Assembly: GCF_031143425.1 (NCBI RefSeq)
Contig: NC_090445.1
Coordinates: 817,424,317-817,488,316 of the forward strand
Direction: 5' to 3'
DNA: 64,000 bases
Source: Pleurodeles waltl
Taxonomy: Eukaryota > Chordata > Amphibia > Caudata > Salamandridae
Position numbers and translations under genes: made by a program. Of the stretch, positions 33,330 through 43,267 are shown piece by piece; positions within the stretch are counted from its first letter, which is position 1; the number at the start of each line of letters is the position of its first letter. Below the pieces are notes generated by a model that worked only from the letters and a program-made list of their open reading frames with translations, was not told where the DNA came from and did not search any database.

Positions 33330-35400
33330 TGAGAAAGCTCCTCTGGTAGACACTGTATAAATGCAGATTCCTTACCTTGGAATAAGGGTGCTGGCATGGG
33401 GCTGAACTGAATTATAATAACTGCAGACCGCAAATTTGTCCCATCACCCAACATAAATAGATTTTGTGGAATGGCGGAAAAGATGACATTGACCTCTTCA
33501 GGCAGCAGACCGAACAGAGTCACTTGCCGCTGTTGAATCTCCAATCATGTAGGTGTCCATTGCACAGATTTGGGTGGAGGACCTGGACCTATTGCTGAGA
33601 CAGAAGGTCCTCATTAAGTGGTACCCTGAAAGGAAAACATATGCTCATGCCCAAAATTTCCAGGTGCCACACTCTCCTGGCCCAGTCTTGAGCCACTAAG
33701 ATGACCAGAGTTGGATTGTTGCTGATCTTTTTCAGAACTTGGGAATGTAGAGGCAGGGGCAGGAAGGAGTACAGGAGTCCTGTGTTCAATTCCTACCCAA
33801 ATGCTTCTTCTACAAATGTTCTAGTGGAAGATCTAATGCACAAACCATATGACACTGTGTTCTCAATGGTGGAAAAAAGATCTAGCCAGAATTATCCTCA
33901 CTAGAATGATGTAGACACCACTCTTGGTCTACCAGACATCACCTGTTCAGTTTGTCCGCTCTGGCATTCAGGGACCCTGCCATGTGGTTTGTGACCAGGA
34001 AAATAGCCTATATTCCAGACACCTCCAGAGGTGCAAAGCCTCTTGACAAAGGACCCAGGATCCCCCTCTGCCCTATTTGTTGCAGTACCTCACGGCCGTA
34101 GTGTTGTGCATGAGAAGCTGCACCAGCCTCCCTTTGTGTCTTTAGAGCCAGGTGTATGGCCCTCACCTCCAGTAGACTCATATGGGGCCAGCCCTCTGCC
34201 AGAGACAAGTCCCCTGACCTCCCCTGCCCAGAAGAAACATGTTCATCACCACTATCGGCTCTGGGTGTGGAAGGGAGAGAAGCTTGTGTTAGAACAGTTG
34301 AGGTCCACCAGCCATCACTATAGATCTCTAGCCAACTCCTCCAAAATCTGGATAGCACTGGCCAGTCTGCTTTATTGTCCATGAGAAGCTGCACCAGCCT
34401 CCCTTTGTGTCTTTAGAGCCAGATTTATGGCCCTCACCTCCAGTAGACTCATATGGTACCAGCCCTCTGTCAGAGACAAGAGTCCCCTGACCTCCCATGC
34501 CCAGAAGGGACAAGTTCATCACCACTATCAGCTCTGGGTGTGGAAGGGAGAGAAGCTTGTGCTTGAACAGTTGCGGTCCACCAGCCATCACCATAGATCT
34601 CTAGCCAACTCCTCCAAAATCTGGATAGCATTGGCAAGACTGCTTTGATGCTAGGCCCATTGGAACTTCAAATTCCATTCTAGAGCCTACTGTTGTCACT
34701 GGCATAGCTGATAAGGATGCAGTAGGCTAAGAGGCCAAGAAGCCTAAGAGCTGCTCACTCCATTATTTATCCTTAAACCTCGGGTTTATAACAAAAGTCC
34801 TAAATTTGTTGCAGTGGAGGGAAAGGCATGAATTCTACTGTGTCTAAGATTGCTCCAATGAACGGAAGCATCTGTGAAGGAGCCAGATGGGATTCTGTCT
34901 TAATGATAATTGATACATATATGACTGCAAGCAGCCTGCCTTCAACAGCCAGGTGTCAAGTTACAGGAATACTGAAATCCCCAACCTCCAAAGATGGGTC
35001 GCAACCACTTTGGAGATCACCTTGGTGAGACCCAAAGAGCACACACAAATTGAAAATGCTTGTGGCCTCCTTGAACCGCAGATACTGTCTATTGGACTGT
35101 AGGTTGTGTATAAGAAAATACAAGTCCACAATCCATTCATCAGGGTCCAAAGAAGACAGGCAATGGGCCACTATGAGCATTTTGAATTTGTCCTTCTGCA
35201 AAAGGAATGTCCAAAATAGGACTAAGGCCTCCATCATTCTTTGGAAATGGGAAACAGTGATCATAACAATGCTAAACTAAAGTGATTGATTTGCTGTTGT
35301 AGCAATGTAAAAGAAATTGGAGGACTGGTGCCCTGCACGCTGCCTGCCAGCCCCATGTACATGGCCTCGAATGGACTGGGGCGCCTGCTGAATTGGTTGG
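33330..35400 (-). mobile_element. DIRS-like reverse transcriptase and RNase H remnants
   Basis: Read right to left on the minus strand. Reverse transcriptase traces are FPFPKNDGG (35235), FKMLIVAHCLSSLDPDEW (35185), RQYLRFKEATSIFNLCVLFG (35080) and, in another frame, VFL-LDTWLL (34960), where the YLDDWLL-like box has lost an Asp. RNase H traces are WPHMSLLEVRAIHLAL (34190) and HYGREVLQQIGQRG (34100). A connector block, GLLYSFLPLPLHSQVLKKI with VILVAQDWARRVW (33785 to 33660), matches the segment after RNase H in DIRS elements. The recombinase is absent. A terminal motif (gcagattccttaccttggaat) lies at 33360-33385. Many frames are used, and RNase H sequence is tandemly duplicated at 34110-34650. 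Confidence 0.72.
34110..34650 (-). repeat. Tandem duplication, 271-bp period
   Basis: 34110-34380 and 34381-34650 are head-to-tail copies, both starting atgagaagctgcaccagcc and both containing ggctctgggtgtggaagggag-type sequence. They differ by scattered substitutions and a 2-base indel (acaagtccc against acaagagtccc). The duplication lies within DIRS RNase H sequence and is not seen in the other DIRS copy here. Confidence 0.93.
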
Positions 35401-35601
35401 GGAGGCAGTATATCTATATGTCAGCCCTCTGGAATTGCTTCTAAAGTTCCGGAATGGAATATACCCACTGAACATTAAAGCTAGAATACTGAGGTATACA
35501 AATATAGAAGACAAAATATTGAATCCACAATATCGAAAGATAGCTATAGATAGCCTGATTGTTCTCATTTATACGTAACTCCACATATATGTACCTTGAA
35601 A

Positions 35602-35608
<7 letters not shown>

Positions 35609-35659
<51 letters not shown>
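35609..35659. repeat. TA dinucleotide microsatellite
   Basis: An uninterrupted run of TA, about 25 units, close to the left edge of the inserted DIRS element. Confidence 0.97.
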
Positions 35660-35661
<2 letters not shown>

Positions 35662-36632
35662 TCAAGATATGTAGAAGACATGAAGGTGGAGAGTAGTTTT
35701 GCGGATTGAAGACATTTCTGGATTCACCTGCTATGCATTATTCCGCTACCCAGTGATTGAGTCTGGAAACGTCTTGTTAGTCCTCTTTTTCCCTCTGGAC
35801 ATTCCCTCATAGCCATTTGGTGCTATGTTCCTCCTCCTGTCGTATCAGACGTGCCCGGGAAGCCTCTGTACGTGAGCCATCATCAGAATCTTTTATCCTC
35901 TTCTGGCAACTCCTTTGCCTTCACTGTCCTCTATCTGTTAGTATTGTATCCTCCTTCTCTCTTCCCCTCACCTCCTTTCCTGAGGGGGTGGAGGATCCCA
36001 TGTGAATCCAGATAGTTCTTCAATCTGCAAACTACTCCTACTAGTAAGTAACCATTTCATTTCTGGATTCATTCCTATGCAATGATTTTGTAGGTGTATT
36101 ATGTATCACTCCTGAAGGTGGTGTTAAAATGAGGTTGAGCTTGCAGACAGATGTTTCTGTACTCTCTGTGCCACTTGTGCCTCTTTATGTGGATGTTCAA
36201 ACAATAGTGTTTTGTAAAGGTACGGATTGCTGAACATGTGGCTGCATACATAAGTTGTTTATAGGCATGTTTGCTAGGTAGGCCAGGGTGGACCCTTCTC
36301 CTTGCCAAGTGTGTTCTAAGCTTCTCTACTGGGTGTTTTCTGGACATCTAATTACACTATTGGATTGTTTTACGGATCCACCTAGTGATGGTCTCCTTTG
36401 CTACCGTCTCTTGTTAGGGTTTGTAAATGATAGGAAGAATTGACTTCCTTACATGATCCCTTTGTCTATGTAGTACATCAGAGCCCTTTCCAGTGTATGC
36501 AGCATTTTCTTGGTTTGTGTCCTTGGGTGTTGGAAGAACCCCAGCTGCTGGATAGCTAGTTCACATGAAATGGTGGTTTGGTCCTCATAGTTACCCTATC
36601 CCTGTGTATTTGCACTGTGTATTTGCACATAT

Positions 36633-37661
36633 GGGGGGGTCATTTTGACCTCAGCGGTCTTTTTTGAAGACCGCTGAGGGACCGCCGTGCAGAAGACCGC
36701 CATTGGTGGCGGTTTGCTGCTCGGCCTATTATGACCGTTGGCAGCTCTCCGTCCTTTTACGGACGGAGAGCCGCCAACAGCCATACTGGCGGGAGGCGGG
36801 GAAAGTGGAGGTTGCTCCACCTCCACCGCCACGCCAACAGAACACCGCCCAGCGAATCACGTCCTGTGATTCGCCGTGGCGGTGTTCTGTTGGCGGTGTG
36901 GTGTCGGCGGAGCTGCCCCCATGGCTCCCGTCCCCTCCCGGAGGATCGTCAGACCAGGTAAGTCGATCGTCCGTGAGGGGAGGGGGGTGGAGGGGGGTGT
37001 TGTGTGTTGTGTGGATGCATGGGGGTGTGCATGTGTGTATGCCTGCGGGGGTGTTGTGTGCATGGGAATGAGTGCGTGTATGTCTGTGGGTATGTCTGTA
37101 TGGATGTGTGCGTGTATGTTTGTATGTGAGTGTGCGTGTATGACTGTGTGTGTGGATGTAGGCATGTATGTCGCGTGTGTGCGTGTAAGTATGTAGGTGG
37201 TGCCTGCGTGCGTGTCGTGTGGGTATGGGTGAAGTGATGTTGGAGGTCGGGGTGGGGAGGGGGTCCCTGCCACCTTTGGGGGGTGGCAGGGGTGGTGGGG
37301 GGATAGGGGTGGGAACCGGGTGGAGGTGGGGGGGGGTGGGGTAGACCCCTATCAGTGCCAGGGAAGGTATTCCCTGGCACTGATAGTGCTTACCGCCATG
37401 GATTTCATGGCGGTTCAAACCGCTGGAAATCCACGGCGGTAAGCCGGGTCCAAATACCGCCGGCTGTATAGTGACGGCTGCCGGGCTGGAGACCCAGGTA
37501 TCCAGCCCGGCAGTCGTCTCCACCCTGGCGGGCAGAACGGAGAACCGGCGGATGACCATGGCGGTAACCGCCATGGTCATAATTCCACAGAGTGAGACTG
37601 CCAGCCTGTTGGCGGTCTTACCGCCGGTTCTCCGCCTTCCGCCAGGGTTGTAATGACCCCC
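36633..37661. mobile_element. Multi-hairpin MITE inside the DIRS recombinase
   Basis: The ends are GGGGGGTCATTTTGACC at the left and GGGGGTCATTACAACC read inward from the right, related to the termini of the MITE at 4436. The flanking duplication is unclear (tat or atg). Internal palindromes include acctcagcggtct..agaccgctgaggg (36649), gctctccgtcc..ggacggagagc (36749), a long stem at 36830-36898, ctatcagtgccaggga..tccctggcactgatag (37349), gctgccgggctgga..tccagcccggcag (37477) and atgaccatggcggt..accgccatggtcat (37553). The middle (36990-37230) is a TGTG/TATG-rich minisatellite. The GC-rich ORFs here are not genes. Confidence 0.82.
36990..37230 (+). repeat. TG-rich minisatellite inside the MITE
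   Basis: Degenerate tgtgtgtatg, gtgcgtgtatg and gggtgtg words fill about 240 bases. Both strands are open by composition only. Confidence 0.8.
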
Positions 37662-40239
37662 ATGGTTCCTTAGTGATTAGTGCCTCTAGCACATTCACCC
37701 TATGCAGTGATGTGATGGAGATTAGGAAGGCTGTCTTCCAGGTCAGGAACCAGAGTTCTGCCTTATGCAGTGACTCAGACGGTGCTTCCACAAGCTGCGT
37801 TAGTACCAGATTGAGGATCCACCTTTGGCGTCGGTGATGATCTGGGTGGAGATATTCTCTTTGCTCCTTCCAGGAATCTCTTGACAACTGGCGTTGTAAA
37901 AAAAGCCCTCCCTTTGTAGCCTTTTGGGTAGGGTGCTATCGCCGCCAAGGGTACCTTTAGTGAGGAGTACATCAGTTTGTTGTGTAGCAGGTGGGTAAGA
38001 TAATTGATCCCTGTCCTGTGTAGGAGTCAACCTCTGTCTTTGCATCATAGTACATATTTATGCCATTTTACTGTGCAGCATTTTCTTGTGCTCGGCTTCT
38101 CGCTTCCTTTAGAATGTCCATTAAACGTTTTGGGAGATTAGAGTGCCAAACTCTTTTGTCCTCAGGCACCAAGCAGCTAGACTCAGACTGACTACTTTCG
38201 GGCAGAAGACCTTGCCTCCCTGCATGGAGAGTAGGTTGTGTTTCCTTGGTAACTTGTTTACATTTCCCTGTGTCAACTCCACCAGACCTAGAACCATGTT
38301 TGTCTTGCCCACTGTAAAGCAAATAGCATCATTGTCATCTGGGATTGTTTGCACTTGCTTATCACTAACAGTGTGAGGGAAGGTCATAGAAAAGCATACA
38401 CACATTTCCCTGACCTGTTTCTGTCAATGTGGCATTCCCCTGGGACAGGCGGTTTGGCTGCCTGAATGTGAAGTCTCTGCATTTGGCATTTTTAGGGTTG
38501 CAAATAGATCGAACTCTGGTGTGTGCCACTCTGGGAACACCTCTTGAAGTACTTCATTGTTTAGGTCCCATTTGTGTAAAATGGATGCATGTTTGCTTAT
38601 CCTGTCTGCATCTCCATTTTCTCCACCAGACAGGCGCTTTGTTATCAGATCTATTCTTCTCTGAATGGCCCATCTCCAAATCTCCTGGGCTAGTTTTGAC
38701 AGGGCATGATATCTTACTTGTTCAGATATAACATCATGGTTGTATTTTCTGTCTGAATTTCTACTGTCCTCCCAGTCATCTGTGTCTGGAAGGCTTTTAG
38801 AGCCAGAAAACATTCCAGGACATTCATGTGCTGTATCACTTTGTCTGCTTTCCATTCTCCTCTGACTCTTAGCTGACCTATGTGTACTACCCAGCCATGT
38901 GGGACGCATCTGTGGTGATGGTCACTGTCCAGGCTGGTTGTATGAAGGTCCTGCCCACAGTGATGTTAGCTATGCTCCACCATGCCATCTCCTCCTGTAC
39001 TCTTTGCATTACAACCACTAGATCTTCCCAACTCTCTGTCGTCTGTGACCATTGGTTTTGGATCCACTCTTGAAGTAGTCTCATGTATAGCCTTGCGTGG
39101 GGAATGAGCGGAATGTATGAGGCCATCACGCCCAACATCTTCCATATCGAAGGTTTTACAGAGGCAACCACCATCGGTGTCTCTCTTTTGGGACCTGTGG
39201 GGTTCTTCTTTGCAGTTCATATTCCCTTTGGTGGCTGAGAGCTTCAATACCAAGGTAATCTTATACGACTTTGAGTTTGAAATCTTCAGCCAGAAGATTT
39301 TTTCCTTGGTACCTGCTGTTTGTGAGGTTCCTCCTTCCTGGGTTTCTTTGTTGGCTTAATTGATTAGACTTCACCAACCTCTTCCATCTCGTCAAAGCCC
39401 TCTGTCTAAGCCACTTCTGCTTCCTCAATGTTGTCCCCCTCAGCACTTAATAGGCCATGTTCTCTAAGCAACGTGCTCACTTCTTCTGCATGGTTGTCTG
39501 CTGTTCGCACCTCTGCCTCTCTCTTTTTCTCAAGGACTTTTATTTAAACTCGGCGTAATGCTACACAACTCCTTCTGTCGTAGTCCTCTGGTAGCAGAGA
39601 TTACAGACCTCGTGGGTATCTGTTTTCGGCACACATTAAGTGGCACTCAGACAGAATCTAAAGTGAGTATTCTCCAGTTGCCTTGGTGGCTTTTTCACCC
39701 CTTCTGTGCATTCTACAACTGGGTGGTCTATGACTTACGTGGTCCGGTTAAGATTATCAGTGTCCTTCAGTTTTCCAATTGTTTTCCCTGTTTTTATTTG
39801 CTTCCCTTGAGAATCCAATGTATTATCCCTCGGTGATTCCTTCGGCATCTGTGGAGCTTCAACTATTGCTTCCAGACCAAAAATCAGACAAAAGAATATG
39901 AAGATGGCGACCAGGCAAGGACACTTCCAGGGCACATATCTGATGTCACAGAAGGAGGCACCTAGCTCCAAGTGGCTACAGAAGATGCCCAGAGGAAAAA
40001 AGCAAAAAGGAAAGAAAAAGAGGACAACCACTACATGGCGGAATAATGCACAACATATGAATCCAGAAAAGGATTCATGATTCAAAAATCTAGACTTCCT
40101 CTACATGCACTTACATTTTGATATTAAGTTGTCAATAATTTGTCCACAATATTCTTGTAACTTGATATATGTAGCCTTGATATTAAGTAGTACAATTCTG
40201 AACAGATCAAGGAACTATCTAGCAGTGGTCAACAGTCCC

Positions 40240-41940
40240 AAGCAGCATGCCAGAGCTAGCTTGACCTTAAAGCACTCTAATGTAGACTCCATCATTGTTT
40301 ACCGAAAAGGTAGGGCTCAAGGGGCATGTCCATGAGGGAAGACTGTACATCAAGTGAGAATCCTGTGGAACACATCCACACATGCTTATTAAGTACAACA
40401 CTAGAACCTACTACCCTTTCCAGGCAATCTGTAGTATCTAGACCTGCATGGGAAACATATTTGGCAACTTCAAGCACATCTTGAATGTCCTTAGCCAAGG
40501 AGGAGCAGGATCTTGCTGGCCACGTCCCACAGTTCATGCATGTAACAACACAATAAGCAAACAGCATTCACAGTTTGTAATGCTAGACTGGAGGAAGAAA
40601 ACTTAAGCTTGCCAAAAGCCTCAGTCCTTTTGGTTTCTCTGTCTGGAGATGTGGCTGGAAATTATATCTTATTCACCTTACAGGTTAAGGCCTGCGCAAT
40701 AAGACTCTTTGGTGTGGGATGCTTTGTGAGAAAATCCGGCTAATCGGGCGCTGGTCTGTGACGTCTGGCTATCTGCCGATTCATAGGCAGACAAGAAAAA
40801 GGCTTCAACAAAGTAGCCATCAAAGTATCAATTAAAACATTGATAGACCAAAGTAAAGGCTCAAAAGTAGTTGGGCTAGGCTGTAAGAACATTTGTTTTG
40901 GTCTCAAAGGAGGATAGGTGTCATTGTAGTGCCTCAGCAGCCCTTCAGACTACCACCGAAAGTGAATAACTCTCGTCTGTTTGTAGCCCATGTTGTGAGT
41001 CAACCTCTGTATCAGGTGAAGCTTACGCCCACTGACATTCTGTATATTAATGTATAATGCACCATCAGTGTAGTGAGGAGAGAGCAAGTCATTCCCATCA
41101 TCATCAACATCTTGAAGTGCACCCTCCTCACATATGATCAGAGCCAGAACCAAAAAGATAATGGAGCCTCTGCCTATGGGTGCAATATGACAGATGCGCT
41201 GGGTTAAAGTCAGGTTGCATGATGACTGGTTGAGCTTTAGTAACTTTATAGCATAGCACTGGTTGGGCTTGAGCCAAAGTCAAATTGGGGTTCTTGTGGC
41301 ATCTACACCTGTGTAGCACGGACCAATGTGGATACTGGGGCAAGATCAAAAGGGTGCACTGGAGTAGAAGTGTGTACCAGAGTCAGTACAAGCCCAATAA
41401 TGGATCGCGATGGACTGATGGTGCTAGAGATGGACCTGCTCGCAGTACCCCAACTGTGGGTCACTGCGTTTCAGTGAAACCTAAAGACACACCAGATGGA
41501 CCTGAAAGCAGACTTAAAATTTGCAGCTTGATCTTCTTGAGGGTCGCTATCTGATGCAGGGTTGACAATGGCCAGGGAAACTATGGGTGCATTAGGGCCA
41601 GTTGAGTAATCAGTTCAGTGAACGGCGACCTCTAAGGGGAGTGAATAGCAATTTGATGCCCTTACTCTTTGATTTAGGAGGCGGAATTGCAGGTTGGGGT
41701 TATGTCCTGCTTTACTTTTTTATGCTTGTGCTCAGCCTTGGACTTACTGGATGACTTTAAGCAGAAAGTTAAGCGGTTGTAAGAATGACCCAGGGGCTGG
41801 CACCAGGCCTGCGCACACAATTTGAATCGGGAGCAGGACCTACATGAGGGCTGCAGTTTCATCTTGTGCTCAGTGACAGACAGCTTTGCAGAGTTGTGCG
41901 ATGAGCTAAGACACCAAAAACACACCTCTTACTGGTCTGT
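40240..41940 (-). mobile_element. DIRS-like gag remnant
   Basis: The minus strand gives a Cys/Lys-rich N-part (41870 to 41700: CRSCSRFKLCAQAW, LKSSSKSKAEHKHKK) and a C-terminal gag block (40567 to 40292: VVLNKHVWMCSTGFSLDVQ, SSLMDMPLEPYLFG). The latter aligns with the LDMPFDG-LFG block of the copy at 26650-27279. Stops separate the parts. It probably belongs to the same older DIRS copy as the reverse transcriptase at 33330-35400, with the element at 35695-40095 inserted between; this linkage is inferred from order and orientation. Confidence 0.62.
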
Positions 41941-41944
41941 GAAC

Positions 41945-43262
41945 AACATGGCTCAAAACCTATAATTTTTGGTGGGGACATCATTTCAGAGCACACTGGT
42001 GAAATTAATTGGAATTCGTGGTCAGAGTGGAGTCAAACAGTGTTCTGGATTAATTCTGCCTCCTGTCGAGTATTAAGGTGACAAATCTGTGGTCAGAAAT
42101 ATTCTGCAGAAAAAACATATTGATTCTAGTACTCTAGGATAAAACTCCTAGAGTGTGAGTTTCCGTTCATTATTAATCGGCCATAAAAATGTATGGAAGC
42201 CATCCACCAAACTTTTTATATATTGAAAAAAATAAGCTGTGATGGTGATGCCTTTCAATGTTCAAAGATGACTGTTACATTGATCTCTTCATTTGACCGG
42301 CGAGTACTATCAGGATGGCGACTGAAGTCCTGTATTATCCCTGAAGATGCTACTTCATCCATCAAACTGTGAATTAGGCCCTTATTCCTCTTCTAAAAAA
42401 TTTAAATGGGAGGAAAATGAAGTAAACAAACAGATGAAGAATTATTCATATGGCCCACCTAACTTTGGAATTTGAGCAAACGTGATATGGCAGCAAAATG
42501 TCTCTCCATACTGCAGTCACTGCTAGAAGCTAACACTTATTATTACTTCGCTCGGGGACTTTTTATATGATAGTTTTTCAAATATATTAAACTGACATGA
42601 GAGAGACATGGACTGTCTTTCCGGATGCTCCACAGGAGACAGAAATACTTGTTCTCTTTTTGGGCCTAGCGCAAAGAGGAACACTCGTCCAATACAAAGC
42701 ACAGAAGGTGGGCCAGGGAGGCAGAAAGTTAGAGCGCAGTGGGGGGGGCAGACTGCCCAAGGCCACTCACACACAAGCAATGGGTGCTAGTCTGCTCATA
42801 GGTTAAGAAAATCTCAAGCAATGCCAGGTTCAAATTAGTGAAATTCAATCACTTGTACAGACAATATCTAATCCTGGTAAAGCTAAGCCACTTAAGACAG
42901 GTAAGCCCTTAGTGGTCTCAAATGTTGGACAATGGATGCACGCTTCTTCCACGAGGTGTGGCCCTGTCAGATGGTACACATCTTTTGGAAAGGAGGTGAT
43001 GAACAGATTACATCCATCTGTATTATCAGTCACAATACCAAGAAAAGAAAAATGAAACATGAATTTGCAGCATTGAGGGCATTGCTATAGACTAGTTGAA
43101 GCCAGAGGGACCATGACAGAAAGCATGGGTGAGAGACTGATTGAATGGACCATACCAGATGAAGCTTAATAGAAGGGGAAAAAAAAACCTTTTGTGGCCA
43201 TGACACAATAGCTTATGGGCCTACCGGGTGACAGACAGCCTTGAAGGGACATGCTGCTCTGG
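41945..43262. other. Intron sequence, nothing recognised
   Basis: A small palindrome (actctagga..tcctagagt, about 42130-42155) is the only structure noted. Confidence 0.55.
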
Positions 43263-43267
43263 GGTGT

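Larger units (their letters stand above)
35695..40095 (-). mobile_element. DIRS-like retrotransposon with reverse transcriptase, RNase H and tyrosine recombinase
   Basis: The ends are inverted: tttctggattca..gcattattccgc at 35712-35742, and gcggaataatgc..tgaatccagaaa at 40038-40069. Minus-strand content in order: reverse transcriptase end (LGVMASYIPLIPHARLYMR, TITTDASHMAG; 39160-38890); RNase H end (LSKLAQEIWRWAIQRRIDL, EFDLFATLKMPN; 38720-38460); recombinase N-part (SLAAWCLRTKEFGTL, 38180), middle (LKVPLAAIAPY; LNLVLTQLVEAPSESLHKAE; LTWKTAFLISITSLHRVN; 37965-37680) and C-part (KLRTH, then FTKHYCLNIHIKRHK; 36320-36200) with the expected nucleophile Tyr in the TKHY context. A MITE (36633-37661) interrupts the recombinase. 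gag and the start of the reverse transcriptase are not visible. Frameshifts are numerous. Confidence 0.85.

Noticed and set aside
36729..37580. 283-codon minus-strand frame, His/Thr/Pro-rich
   Set aside because: It crosses MITE hairpins and a TG-rich minisatellite inside an interrupted recombinase gene. No domain is visible.
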